Source of the DNA: Halichondria panicea
Lineage: Eukaryota; Porifera; Demospongiae; Suberitida; Halichondriidae
NCBI RefSeq assembly: GCF_963675165.1
Contig: NC_087392.1
Location: 2,123,001 to 2,187,000 of the forward strand
Length of the DNA: 64,000 bases
Direction of reading: 5' to 3'
Below are positions 28,198-40,000 of the stretch, one piece after another. Within the stretch, counting starts at the first letter, position 1. Every line of letters starts with the position of its first letter. The notes below the pieces were generated by a model. The model did not search any database and was not told the origin of the DNA. It worked only from the letters and a program-made list of their open reading frames with translations. The position numbers and the translations under genes are program-made.

Positions 28198-31100
28198 ATG
28201 TCTAAGGCAGACTACCTCAAGAAGTACCTTGGTGGGTCTGAAGGCTTGAACAAGGAGAAGAGACGAAAGAAAGTGAAGAAGCGAGCCAATTTAGCCATCC
28301 ATGATGACGACATTGACTGGCGATCATTGATACCACGAGACCAACCAGAGACAGAGGAGGAAGACGAACCTGATGAGGCACCACAAGTCGCGGATTACAA
28401 GGACGATAGCATGTCCAAAGTTGTTAAGTGGCAGCCGGTCCAATCTAGATCTAGTGGCCCAATGGTAGAAGACAATGATCTCAGCCCAGTGAGACAGGCT
28501 AGAAAGAGGAGGATGGACTCACCTGATTTGACCCCGCCGCGAGGTCGGAGATATGACTCTGATAATGACTTGTCACCACCAAGAAGAAAGAAGCACACGT
28601 CTGATTACGGTGTGCGAGGGCCTTCTCGGAGGTCTAGGGGGAGACATTCCTCACCACAGTTAATAGAAAGGGGAAAACCATCACAAAAATTAAATCCACC
28701 AAAGAAAGTTGATAATAGCCCCCCAAGACGCAACAGACACGATTCTCCTGATGTCAGCCCTCCCAGAAGAAAACGTCATGATTCCGTTGACAACAGCCCC
28801 CCTAGAAGAATAAATGACGATTTAAGTACTCCCAGAGTCTCTGACATAGCCCAACATTCACCAGACCTCTCACCACAAAGAATGGGGTCTAAGAAAACTG
28901 AAAAAAAAACTGACAGAATGTCGTCCGGAGCTAGAGCAGGTCTTCAAAATGCTCAATTGCTTAAGGAGGAAAACGCCACTGTACGCAAACGTCAAGAAGA
29001 TTTCTTTAAGGGTCTTGACCCCTCAGTGTCTGGTAGGAATGCAGAAACTGTGTATCGTGACAAGCAGGGAAAGAAAGTGGACCCTAAACTAGAGAAACTG
29101 AAGCAAAGAGAGGCAGAGAGAGCTAAAGAGGAAGAGAACGAAAAGTTTATGACCTGGGGGAAAGGGTGCGTTCAAAGTATTTGTTCAGTTCTCTATATAT
29201 ACAATTATTTGTTGCCCTTAAAATCAACTTTACAGCTTCTATAATTATTGCTCGAGGCGTAGCCGCACGAGGGATACGGTAAAGCTGGCTGCATGTGATC
29301 ATAGATTGAATAGGGAGAGGGATTGGAAACGAAAATTACCTCGAATTATATCCGCGTTACGCCGGGGTTTAATCGAGGCTGTGTATCTAACGTTGGTACC
29401 TTGACTGTCTGCTAGATTATACTACATTTGTACTAAAACTTGCACTTCCAACTGACACTTGAGACCATAATTATGGGATACAGTACACCGATGAGTTGCA
29501 CAGTCTTAGCTATATTAGAAGCATTCTAGGTATATAAAGATCTTATAGCGTGTTTTGTACCTCTAGCTCTCTTCACAAAAGTCAAAAATGTATTTTTTCT
29601 TTTCCAACTGATGCTCACCATTGGGGGGCATGAGAATGACGTTTTAGGGGGGCTCTGAACATTTTGTAGTGATCATAATTCATGAAACATTGTTTCCCGC
29701 GTGTTGAGCAACTAACACGGATTGACATCAAAGGCTCTCTAGTACCATAATGTAAAATGTCACATGACACTACTTCCGTTTCCAATCCCTCTCCCTATTC
29801 AATCCAGAGGAGGTCCGACAGGCGCGGTGCAGCTCAAGTAATTAGCCTTTGATTACTCTCAGCCACGACATGCGTGCACGAATCACTATAAATTCAGTGC
29901 ATTGTGGTCATTGCTGTCACGTGATATGTCCAGGCCAAAAATGCACTAGCACTTGTAGTGATTCGTGCACGCATGTCGGACCTCCTCTGACTCTCAGCAA
30001 AAACATACGACGTGGGTGGGGCGTGGGTGGATAATTATTGCTCAATCAAAGGCTAATTGCCTGAGCTGCACCCGCCTGTCGTACCTCCTCTGTATTCAAT
30101 CTTGTACATGGTGTGACTGTGTGTGTGTGTGTCTGTTCCAGCTGTAACTGTTCAACGGTTGCAATGCGACGAAAACTAACAGCTTCTATAGGCTTCTAGC
30201 CACGTTCTCTTGGATTTCGATTCGTGGATTAGCAAACTAAAGCTTCTTTCTCGAGTTATGGCTTAGTTTGACTCACATTGAAGGCTGTTGCAGTTTCTTT
30301 AGAATCTTTCATAGCATCATCTGTTCGCACAAACTTTCTATTCGAGTTAGCCTTGCACTAAAGCGCTAGCTTTTTGTTAGCTACAAGAGTCAGAAAAAGC
30401 TGCTAGCTAAAGAAGCTAGCTATTTTATAGTAGCCATTATTTTTTGTGAACTTGCAGACACATCCCTTATTCCTGGGATGTAATGCGCATGCGCGCTCAA
30501 TACCACGTGGTAAGATACCGTATAGCGGATATATTTCGAGGGTATAAATGTTCGCGGTTTTCGCGGATTGAGCCTGTAACCGCGAAAATTTATACCCACG
30601 AAAATTTATGAATAGTAGGCGTGTTCAGTATTATGGATTCGAGGCTAACGGTGTGGAGGTACAGCTGCATGTTGATGTGCGCATGCGCAAAAAGGCTGGA
30701 ACTCAAACCACGAAGATAAAATCCGCGAAATTCTTTGTAATGGTCCATCCGCGAAAATTTATACCCTCAAAATATACCCGCTATACGGTAATCCATTTTG
30801 AACCCCAGATCCTGGCGCGCGCATGGCAGAATCATCTTTGTTGAGGTTCTGGTAAGCCACAAACCAACCTTTTTTGATAACTCTTTTTAGACTGCTTGTT
30901 ATAGATACTACTTTCTGTGATTGAATTCTGTCTTTAATCACAGACTACTGACTATGCCTTTGAAAGGTTTGCTCCCACTGTTTGGCTACAGGCCATTTAA
31001 GATAATCAGTATGCACGATTAACTGTGGACACCCCTTTCTTGTGAAACAATCAAAGCACATTGCACCTCTTCTATAACACTAATACTTTTGAGCGAAAGC

Positions 31101-31622
31101 AAAAACATGGCGAGAGGCATTAGCAAGCGCACGCTTGCAACACTCGTTATTATTTGTTTCCATATATAGTTAACCTATTAAGTTGTTTGTGTTCTCCCTG
31201 CAGGACAGCCCAGGCCCAGAGCTATGAGGAGAGGCTGCAAGATGACTTGTATGAAATGTCGAAACCCCTCGCTCGCTATGCTGACGATGAGGACTTGGAG
31301 AGAATGCTCAAAGCAAAAGATAGGGCTGGCGATCCTATGTTGGCCTTCATCAAGAAGCCCGAGGGCAACACAACAAAGTCTAACAAGAAAACTAAGAAAG
31401 GTGTGTTTACACATTTAATGTGACTCAATCATTACTGTTCTCTTTACAGGGAGACCTACCTACAAGAAAGCTTTCCCTCCCAATCGCTATGGCATCAGAC
31501 CAGGTTACAGGTGGGATGGTGTCAATAGGTCGAATGGATTTGAGAATACATGGTTTGCTAAGGAGTCCAACAGTGTGGCCGTTGCTGAGGAGGCTTACAA
31601 GTGGAGTGTAGAGGACATGTAG
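28198..31622 (+). CDS. BUD13: BUD13 homolog, RES-complex splicing factor
   Basis: Three exons (28198-29165, 31204-31400, 31450-31622) give 445 aa. It begins [13 protein letters not shown], like the SKAEYLKRYL of human BUD13. The centre has repeated (D/N)LSPPRR and [16 protein letters not shown] blocks, the known low-complexity repeats of the family. The C-terminal domain is conserved: [19 protein letters not shown], then FIKKPEG and [15 protein letters not shown], ending [12 protein letters not shown]13 with SNIP1 and RBMX2 forms the RES complex of activated spliceosomes. In-frame ATG codons also occur 12 nt upstream; the chosen one matches the family start. Intron 1 is 2 kb, filled with three mobile elements; intron 2 is 49 bp. 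Confidence 0.93.
29300..29804. mobile_element. MITE, CATAGAT/GGGATTGG family, in BUD13 intron
   Basis: Left terminus ATAGATTGAATAGGGAGAGG then GATTGGAAACG; right arm CGTTTCCAATCCCTCTCCCT then ATTCAATC. Same family as the inner element of 12577-13452. Its right end is interrupted by the next element. Confidence 0.65.
29805..30092. mobile_element. CAGAGGAGGTC MITE with nested copy, 9-bp target duplication
   Basis: Termini CAGAGGAGGTCCGACAGGCG and the matching complement CGCCTGTCGTACCTCCTCTG. Flanked on both sides by TATTCAATC (29796-29804 and 30093-30101). Inside, about 29862-29989, lies a second copy with arms ACGACATGCGTGCACGAATC and its complement, flanked by ACTCTCAG; its left terminus is truncated. 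Nine-base duplications suggest a Mutator-like origin. Non-coding. Confidence 0.8.
30516..30790. repeat. MITE with TACCGTATAGCGG termini
   Basis: Begins TACCGTATAGCGGATATATT and ends with its complement CCCGCTATACGGTA. Subterminal GGGTATAAATGTTCGCGG blocks are also inverted. Copy three of the family at 31-227; lies in the BUD13 intron. A further one-ended copy lies near 38766-38900. Confidence 0.8.
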
Positions 31623-31774
31623 GATTTCATTAGTATCTTTATCAACAATTCTTTTCATATTAATTTCATTGTGATTGAACAAAAACCTGCCACAATGTTT
31701 GGAGTGAAAAGGTTTGCAACATTATTAGATGATCAATGAATTTTCCACAAGTCTATTAAAGAGAGCAATTAACA

Positions 31775-32044
31775 CTATTTAGTTGATGAGCTAGTGGTGT
31801 TACTATCAGTCCCTGTTTTCTGGCTGCCTTCACTTGTCTCCTGCATATTATAACCAATCACAAACATTAATTAAAAATAATTTCTGGCTACCTGTTGAGT
31901 GATCTCCACGGCTTTCTGTTGCTTCCGTCTCTGCACCACCCCGTACCCCCCCTGAGCAAGGACCAGGACTCCACACAGGGTAAGACCCAACAGTGACACC
32001 GAGAAGGTGCGTTGAGCAAAGTCAGCCACTCGACTCCAGTTCAT
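31775..32044 (-). CDS. Small single-pass membrane protein, COX14-like
   Basis: Two exons (32044-31892, 31840-31775) give 72 aa. MNWSRVADFAQRTFSVSLLG resembles the LADIGYKTFSTSMM start of human COX14. One membrane segment (about residues 16-36) is followed by a basic QRRKQQK stretch and a Ser/Thr-rich tail. COX14 assists cytochrome c oxidase assembly in the mitochondrial inner membrane. Similarity is short, so the identity is a proposal. The gene is convergent with BUD13 (stops 152 bp apart) and divergent with the desulfurase fusion. Confidence 0.5.
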
Positions 32045-32252
32045 TACTGAGGTCTGAAAGGGGATTACAGATTGGGTATAATAATATTATGGATCAATAG
32101 ACTGCTCATGGACTGTACATATAGTCTATTAGTGATGATATAGTGTGATGTGTATCAGGCTTACCTTTATTCACTGTTAAGTGTTGAGCACAGCAGCAGA
32201 TTGCCTCAGGATCAGGACGAGCAGAGAGTGGGGCTGAGGAAAAGAGAAGGTA

Positions 32253-35200
32253 ATGGTCGGTTATTCAAAAGTGAAGTTTCAACCACGTGGTGGTGTTTAC
32301 AGATCTACTGCTCAGGCTGGAATGGCTGCATTGATGCTTCAGATTGAGCAGGGACAGAGTGGCTTCAACTCAACACTGGAAGGGCCCTATGGCACAAAGA
32401 GAGGTACATATTCATATAAATATCTAGTTAACCACATGGCTGCATATTGAAGTCTAATAGTTTTGTTGATTTATATTAATAATTATGTTCGATTGTGTTC
32501 CATAGTGGTGTATGCAGACTACACAGCGTCTGGGAAGTACGTTGCACTGAGCTCATTCATACAGCTTGTATGAGCCTCTCCCCCCTCCCCCCTCCAGGCC
32601 TCTGAGGTTCATAGAGGAGTACCTGCAGCAGGAGGTGATGCTGACCTACGGCAACACTCACACCACCACCTCCCTCACCTCACGGCAGACCACCTATTAC
32701 AGAGAGGAGGCTAGGTGAGCTGGTTACATATTTGTTTATTTACATGCATTAATTTATACAAGCCTGTCAAAATTTGTGTTTATTTCTAGGGCCAACTTTT
32801 AGACCAGAAATCGATAAATTTTGCGTATAGCCTTTAGTTTTTTGAAATACCTATATAAATTATCAGGTTGATCATCCGGAACGCTGTAAACGCATCAGAG
32901 AATGACAGTGTCCTGTTCACTGGGAGTGGGTGCACCAGTGCCGTGCATAAGCTCATCCATTCTCTAGGATTGACCAACTCTTCACAACTTCCAGTGAGCA
33001 CGCTAGCACATAATTGTTATAGGGTGTACTATACTGTGAACGTGTTTCTGTGGGTATAGGTTGTCTTTGTGAGTCCATTTGAGCATCACTCTAACTTGTT
33101 GCCATGGAGAGAGGTTGGAGCCGAGGCAAGTGTCACAGCAACACATGCATGTTTAGTGATCATCGTGCTCCTGCACAGATAGTATGGATACACCAAACAG
33201 CGGAGGGTCAAGCAGACAAAGGTCACCTTGAGGAGAAACTCAAGGTACATACAACATTTTTGTTGTTGTAGTGTAACGTACCTCCCCTCCCCTGTCCAGT
33301 ACTACAGTGGTAGTGGTCGTCTGCTGATAGGAGCTCTGAACGCTGGCTCCAACATCACCGGAGTCCTCACTGACACTGACACATTCTCCTCCCTCCTCCA
33401 CCGCTACGGGGCACTGGCCTTCTGGGACTATGCTGCAGTGGGTGTGTCAACCACTCCCCTCTTTTTAACCCTTCCTTTATTCTCATTATCTTTGCAGCTC
33501 CGTATGTGAAGATTGACATGAACCCGGTTAGTGTGAGGTGAGAGTACAGCCAGTTTGTTAGTGAGCATTAATAGAAACCTTTTTTCTGTTCTAGTGCAGA
33601 CAGAGATCGTGTCTACAAAGATGCCATCTATTTCTCTGTACACAAGTTTGTTGGCGGCCCAGGCTCTCCAGGTAATATTACTCAACATGTACATGTACAT
33701 ATTATAGTATTGAAACTTTAGGTATGACTGTAACGCTTACTAATGGTTGATTGATCTACAGATACTCTTTTATGCTTAATTTTGTTGTACTGACTTTTAC
33801 ATAACTTCCACATGTTTACTACAGGAGTTTTAGTAGCCAAAAAGGACCTATTTAAGAACAGCACCCCCCATGGCTGTGGAGGGGGCACCGTGTTCTTTGT
33901 GACCCCCTCATCTCATCGCTACTTCCAGGAAGTGGAACTAAGAGAGGAGGGGGGCACTCCTGAGATCCTGGGTTCGATACGGGCGGGGCTAGCGGTCCAA
34001 CTCAAGGAGAGTGTGGGGAGTGAGGTCATCATGTCTCGAGAGGAACGTCTTACACGACTGGCCTTCAGAGAGTGGGCGGATGTGAGGGAGCTGGTGATTG
34101 TGGGACCAGACATGTCCGTCTCCAGGTTACCCATATTCTCGTTCCTCGTCCGACACCCTCAGAGTGGACTCTTCCTCCATCACAACTTTGTCTGTGCCCT
34201 ACTCAACGATCTGTTTGGTATCCAGGCACGGGGAGGGTGCTCTTGTGCTGGACCCTATGCACAGGTACTCTAGTAGTCAGCACCTAGTTACCATAGCTGT
34301 GTTGTTTGCAGAATCTTCTGGGGATAAATGAGGAGATGGCAAAAAACTACGAGAGCCTGGTGATGGAAGACAGGTAAGAAACAATATCCTGTTTACCCAG
34401 CTCTGAAATGTCTCCACTTTGTAGTCGATTGGATAGGGTTCACTTGAGACGTTACCACGAGTATTCTGAGAGGGAGATTCTGAGGTGATATTAATAATGG
34501 TATGGGGTGGTCATCTGGTTAGCTTTGCTCGTGTGCAGGCCTGGGCTAACTCGACTCAGTCTCCCGTACTTTATGAGCGATGAGGCTGCAGATTATGTCG
34601 TTAGTGCAGTTACCATGTTAGCCAAGCATGGATGGAAACTATTACCTCAAGTAAGTGTGCATGCTGTTGGATAATCAAACTGAGTAGGATATTCACTACC
34701 TTGTGTGGAGTAAAAGAGGTGGAGTATATTGTTGGGCTCACTGAGGTCATGAGAGGTCCTACAACACAGCCGGTCTATTTGCATTAGATGAGAATGACCT
34801 AAGGGTTTAATTTTTCACATTTGTACTATACCATACCGTATAGGTTATTTTCGAGGCACACACTAAATTTTCGCGGATTGCTCAAACTAAACATGTCACG
34901 GATTTTATTACAGTGCATCCAGTCTAAAGAGTAGAATACCAAAAATGTGTGAGTAGTTGTACTTAAATTAATGTAAATATCTTATGATTCTAAGAAAATC
35001 TGCTGATACCATTGTGTAGGCAAATGAATAAGCTACAACATATCCAAAATTGTTTCCATGACAACATAAGGTGGTGGGTTTGTGGTGATTAATAAAACAG
35101 TAAACAATTGTTAGAGTGGGTAATCGGTTAGGGAGAGAAAAGGCCAACGGTTTCCGGCTAAGGTTTGGAACTTTGTCACAACATCTATAGATAGTTTGGC

Positions 35201-38200
35201 TATCTTATGAAAGGTTCGATGTGCTTAAATATCTACACATCCTCTGCAGTGCTCAAAATTGCTAGTTTTTAGTGCCGTTTCGGTTAGTCACGGCTAAGGT
35301 CCAAAAATTATACAGAGTAAGCTTGAATAAATTGTCTAACTTTTGATAAGAAAAATTTGACCTGAAATACTTTAGTTCCGGAGATAATTGATGTTACGTA
35401 CATTTTTTACGATCACCCCCATTATCACCTAAAATTATTTCCCACTACAACAACTTTTGGGGAAATATTTTGGAATCATGTTGTAGCTTATTCTTTTACC
35501 TATACAATGGTATCAGCGCAATTTCTTAGAAATGTTCCAATCTTGAGATACATTTAAGTACAACTACTCACCTATTTTTGTATTCTACTCTCTAGACTGG
35601 ATACTTACTGTATAGAGGTTCCTACAGTAGAGAGGTCTTTCAATACCGTATAATCTGATTAATAAGCATATGCACCTATAGCGGAAAGAGCTGGCTTCTA
35701 TGCGCCTATTATTCAGATGCGCTTATAGAGATTAACCACGTCCATGACGTTTCAATGACGCATGCATGATTGTGCACTTCTCCATTAGCTGACTCGATAG
35801 TTGTCTGTAAGCAGTGAGGATTATAACAGTCTGTCATCGGTCAAAAACCGACCAAATGGCTCGAATGACAGGCCCACCATCAGCTTGAGCGGACACTATT
35901 TACCGACGAAATATACTGAGCTGGCTAGATAATCTAAATACTAAATGTGCATGCGCACTATATTAGTTATTAGCTAGTTATTCTAGTGCTAGTGCAAAGA
36001 ATAACAGTGACCACCTTCAGGCAGTGGCAGCCTCAGATCTCCTTGAAGTGAATGTTGAAAGAACTTGAACTACAATATTTTTGTACTAACAATAATTATT
36101 TATGATAAGCCCAGAAAATCGACCAACAACACACCTCAATGGTGTAGGACAGAGCTAAGCTACAGAAATTGAACAATCAACTTAATCTTTGTTTAGAACA
36201 TTGGATTAACAAATGTTTTCATAATTTTCGAGATGCATGCTGACCTAGCAAATGAAGTCAATGACCGATCATTTTGCAGTATGGTCTGACAAATGTCTGC
36301 TAGAAGAAAAAAATTATAATCCTCACTGGTAAGAAGGTCTATAGTCATATTAACAGTAACACAACCTTTACAGAAGTGTGGAGAGACCAGTTTTGTTGGG
36401 CAGAGAACTGTGCAAAGAAACTACAATTTTTTTTGTGAGTGAAAAAGCTTTGCGAATAAGCCAAGCCAGCTGAAAAGTGTACTTTGCAATCTAACTTTTG
36501 TGGTCTGGCAAGGATTGTGCGTGATGTCGTACAAGTAACGTATAGGTCTTGTGATCTTTGGCAAAGCCATTAACACTTATACATGTACAACGTTTGTTGC
36601 TACAAAATTTAGTAGGTATAATACATACTATAAAGTAGGTATAATACAGTTCTGCACATGCATTCCTATGTCATCACGTATGACGTACATCACAAGCAGT
36701 ATAAAGTAGGTATAATACAGTTCTGCACATGCATTCCTATGTCATCACGTATGACGTACATCACAAGCAGTATAAAGTAGGTATAATACAGTTCTGCACA
36801 TGCATTCCTATGTCATCACATATGACGTACATCACAAGCAGTATAAAGTAGGTATAATACAGTTCTGCACATGCATTCCTATGTCATCACGTATGACGTA
36901 CATCACACGATATAATTACATGTATGGTTGCACTGTGTGTGGGGGAATATCTTTACAAGTGGTTGTAATTATGACTAAGTATACCGATGCATAAATGACC
37001 ACAGAGCTTGGTTAGGGTTAGGGTTAGGGTTAAGGGCCCTTTTCAACGCAAACAAACTTTATGTCACCAAGCATACGTAGTGTCAGGTGCTCCTGGAGTA
37101 TATATTGCTGTAATGTCAATTATAGTCCGCATAATTAGTAAATAATATGTTGATCTCCCCATAATTGCACAGTACATTGGAGACCCGGAGAGTGGTCAGT
37201 TCAGACAATGGCGGGATCATCCAAGCACTCGTCGAAAGTGGCTCAGTTCTGTTACCCTGAGAGACGGCCGGCTGTCCTATCAGAGGTCACCCCCTCCAGC
37301 CACACCCTCTTACCAGGTCAGCAACAATGTCATCACTTGTAGGTACATGTACTACCAGGAGTGCATGTACTCCTGGTAGTACACATTACTAGCCCTCGAT
37401 CTTATGCTTAGTTACTCAGTTTCACAACATTTTAAAAAGTGCCTTCAATAAAAGTATACTTTTTAGATTAAAAGTAATCTTATACCAGCAACATTTATGT
37501 TTAAGTCTATGACATACTAGTTAACCACATGCTACCCATGTATATGACGTACATCACATGCACTGTGTGAGATTCCTTTGCCCACAAGCACATGTAACTA
37601 TTAGTAATTATGACAAACAAGTAGATGATGCCATAATTATAATAAACACAGAACTCTCAGCTTTCATAAATCACTAATTATTGTAACACAATAATGGTTG
37701 TTCGATGATGCTGTTCGATGATGCTGTTCGGTGATGCTACACTGACGATACTCCCATGCATTGTTGTACCCGTACCTACAGTATACCCCTACAGGAGATG
37801 TTGTCCGTTGCTAGTGAAGTATTTGAGGCCGCTCTACAGTGTAAAGCCGAGTCCAGTCTCCGTGGCGACCAATTCCTGAGTGACAAGGCTAGAGGCATGA
37901 GATGGTTCCTGCTCCCCTCAGAAGCTCAGCTGTACCTCTCTGGTGATATCCCCACTCCACCACCCCCTACCCCTCCCTTTGTGCCCAGGGACTTCAGGAG
38001 CTATGGTAACCAGTCACCAACAGACCCAGCAGTAGCTGAAGCAACTGAACAGTGTCCACCTGTTGGAGAGAGTGGTGAGGAGAAGAGTGGCTCTGTGAGA
38101 TTCCACAGTCCTCCAAAGGCCATCTTCAAACCAACTGCTGAGGTTGGTATCGTTATTTGTGTATCAGAGCTAACTTTGCGTGAGTACCTGTGACTTGATT

Positions 38201-39598
38201 ATCAAATTGGATTTTGTAGTTGTTTGTGCACGTGCATCACTTTTGTTGGAAGCTAATTAAAGGGTTGCGTGTGTTTTAGCATCTGTTATTGTTTTGCTGA
38301 ACTGTTTTTTAGTACCCATACATAATTTTAAACACTATAATTATATATACTCTAATACAGGCGATAGACGAGTTCAAGATGATAGGAGACGGAGACAGGG
38401 TTCTTGTGTGTCTGTCTGGAGGAAAGGATTCCCTGTCACTGCTGCACACACTCCACCAATACCAGTACCTAGCCAAGGGGAAGGTATGTAGTTTGACCTC
38501 ATCTAACCTAGCTTGTTTACCCTCTTTCTCTCTGGACAGGGTAACAACTTTGAACTAGGAGCTGTCACTGTTGACCCTCAAACCTCCGCCTATGATCCAC
38601 ACCCTCTGATAGAGTACCTTGCAGCACTCAAGCTCCCCTACTTCTACGAGGAACAAGGTGTGGTGTGTTTTGTGCAGCTGTTGTGTGTTGTATTGTATAC
38701 ACACACTGCTGCTGTGTGGGCAAATATATATGGGTATTGTAATGTACACCCCTAAGATATGATGTACCGTAATATAATTATAGTGAGTATATTTCATGAG
38801 TATATTTCAAGGGTATAAATTTTCGCGGAAAGACCGTTATAGGATTTCGTGGACTAGTTTATTGACCACACCTACTAGATCTAAGGATATTAATATTCAT
38901 GGATCAGTAAGTAGATTTTTGACAGCAATCAATGGGTGTAAATGTACACATGCTTCTGTGTGTGTATATGGGAATGGGTATATGTGCACCCCTTTGCAGG
39001 TATTCTCCAGCAGGCAGAGACCCTCCCTGAGGTTGCCTCCATTTGCAGCTTTTGCTCTAGAATGAAGCGAGGTCGACTCTACGCCTGTGCTCGTAGGGAG
39101 GGCTACAACGTGCTGGCTATGGGACAGCATCTCGACGATCTAGCCGAGAGCTTTCTCATGTCTGCATTCCACAATGGCTTCCTGAGAACAATGAAGGCCA
39201 ACTACACAGTTAAGTGAGTGATAAAATTAATGTTGTGTCTCTGTTGACAGGTATGTACAAATATTCCTTATAGGGAGGGAGATTTGAGAGTTATACGACC
39301 ATTTGTTTTTGTCAGGGAAAATCACCTCAGACAGTTTGCAGACAAAGCAAAATTACCCGTTATTACTGAAAACTGCCCTGCCTGCTTCGAGGCCCCTAAG
39401 GTACGGTACGTAGCTCTGAACGTCGTTTATTATGAGTGTGGTTTTTGTCTCTAGGAGCGTCACCGAGTGAAGCAGCTGTTGGCAGCTCAAGAGCTCCTCT
39501 ACCCTCGACTGTACGCTAGTCTCCTGGCCGCCCTCAAGCCACTCATGGCCCGGGACAGGACTGGACTGGAGGGTGGGGCCACTGCAGCAGCTGAGTAG
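32253..39598 (+). CDS. Class-V aminotransferase/cysteine desulfurase fused to TtcA-type tRNA thiolase
   Basis: Twenty exons give 902 aa: 32253-32403, 32506-32536, 32598-32714, 32867-32993, 33060-33125, 33179-33244, 33300-33441, 33498-33537, 33595-33671, 33825-34264, 34312-34373, 34425-34484, 34539-34650, 37173-37316, 37795-38142, 38361-38483, 38540-38657, 39000-39213, 39274-39400, 39455-39598. Residues ~20-530 are a PLP fold with [12 protein letters not shown], the PLP lysine in [10 protein letters not shown] (about K264) and cysteines in [10 protein letters not shown] (C411/C413). After a proline-rich linker, residues 662-902 match bacterial TtcA: PP-loop LSGGKDS (680-685), [10 protein letters not shown] (C757/C760), [11 protein letters not shown], and CPAC (C847/C850), the positions that hold the 4Fe-4S cluster. 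TtcA makes 2-thiocytidine in tRNA; desulfurases supply the sulfur. Intron 5 uses a GC donor. The start could instead be a later ATG in exon 1. Confidence 0.85.
34911..35610. mobile_element. Inverted-repeat element, about 700 bp, in fusion-gene intron
   Basis: Left arm CAGTGCATCCAGTCTAAAGA then GTAGAATACC is complementary to right arm GTATTCTACTCTCTAGACTG. Pairing continues inward about 100 bp (GAGTAGTTGTACTTAAA with TTAAGTACAACTACTC). Non-coding. Just upstream, 34842-34910 has one end of the TACCGTATA family. Confidence 0.7.
36629..36907. repeat. 71-bp minisatellite, four copies
   Basis: Four tandem copies of a unit starting TATAAAGTAGGTATAATACA, in the 2.5-kb intron 13 of the fusion gene. 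Each unit holds a small palindrome ATGTCATCACGTATGACGTACAT-like block (shown here only by its core, TCATCACGTATGA). Copies are nearly identical. The rest of 35611-37172 shows no exon. Confidence 0.92.
37011..37034 (+). repeat. Interstitial (TTAGGG)4 tract
   Basis: Four TTAGGG units (GGTTAGGGTTAGGG...) inside intron 13 of the fusion gene. TTAGGG is the animal telomere repeat; a short internal tract usually marks double-strand break repair or telomerase addition, not a chromosome end. Confidence 0.9.
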
Positions 39599-39690
39599 CT
39601 AGTCGGTGCACCCTAGCCTTTACATGTGATATGCATGAACTGTTCAGTAATCATTTTTTGGAGAACATTTTTTGTTTAGTTATGCAATGT

Positions 39691-39802
39691 CAGAGGTCTG
39701 ACAACCGTGCGCCTAACTAGATGGGCGTGGCCCGCCTCCATTTTATTAAATGCTGATTCAGCAAATATTAATTCCAGGCGCACGGTTGTCGGACCTCCTC
39801 TG
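39691..39802. mobile_element. CAGAGGAGGTC MITE, 112 bp, 9-bp target duplication
   Basis: Termini CAGAGGTCTGACAACCGTGC and complement GCACGGTTGTCGGACCTCCTCTG (partly shown). Flanked by ATGCAATGT on both sides (39682-39690, 39803-39811). Lies in the 400-bp spacer between the two desulfurase genes; the rest of that spacer should contain the promoter of the second gene. Confidence 0.85.
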
Positions 39803-40000
39803 ATGCAATGTCATGTGTAATTGTACTCTGTACTTTTAAATTAATGCATAGCACTGCAGTTATACGTGTCTTTTTCTGCTTTTACATGATGCAAATTTGA
39901 TCATGTCACGTACATTCAGGCATGCGCATGCATTGATATATAAATGCCTAGCGCCTATAGATGTGTAGATCGTAGTAAAATATTGAGTATAATAGTAGAG

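Noticed and set aside
36629-36907. Regular 71-bp repeats as a CRISPR-like array
   Set aside because: Units abut with no unique spacers and lie in a eukaryotic intron; it is a minisatellite.
37011-37034. TTAGGG tract as a chromosome end
   Set aside because: Only four units, with the fusion gene continuing on both sides.
32253-39598. Recent bacterial transfer of the TtcA part
   Set aside because: The domain is split by several spliceosomal introns with normal signals and has host-like base use; an old transfer or vertical descent cannot be separated without phylogeny.
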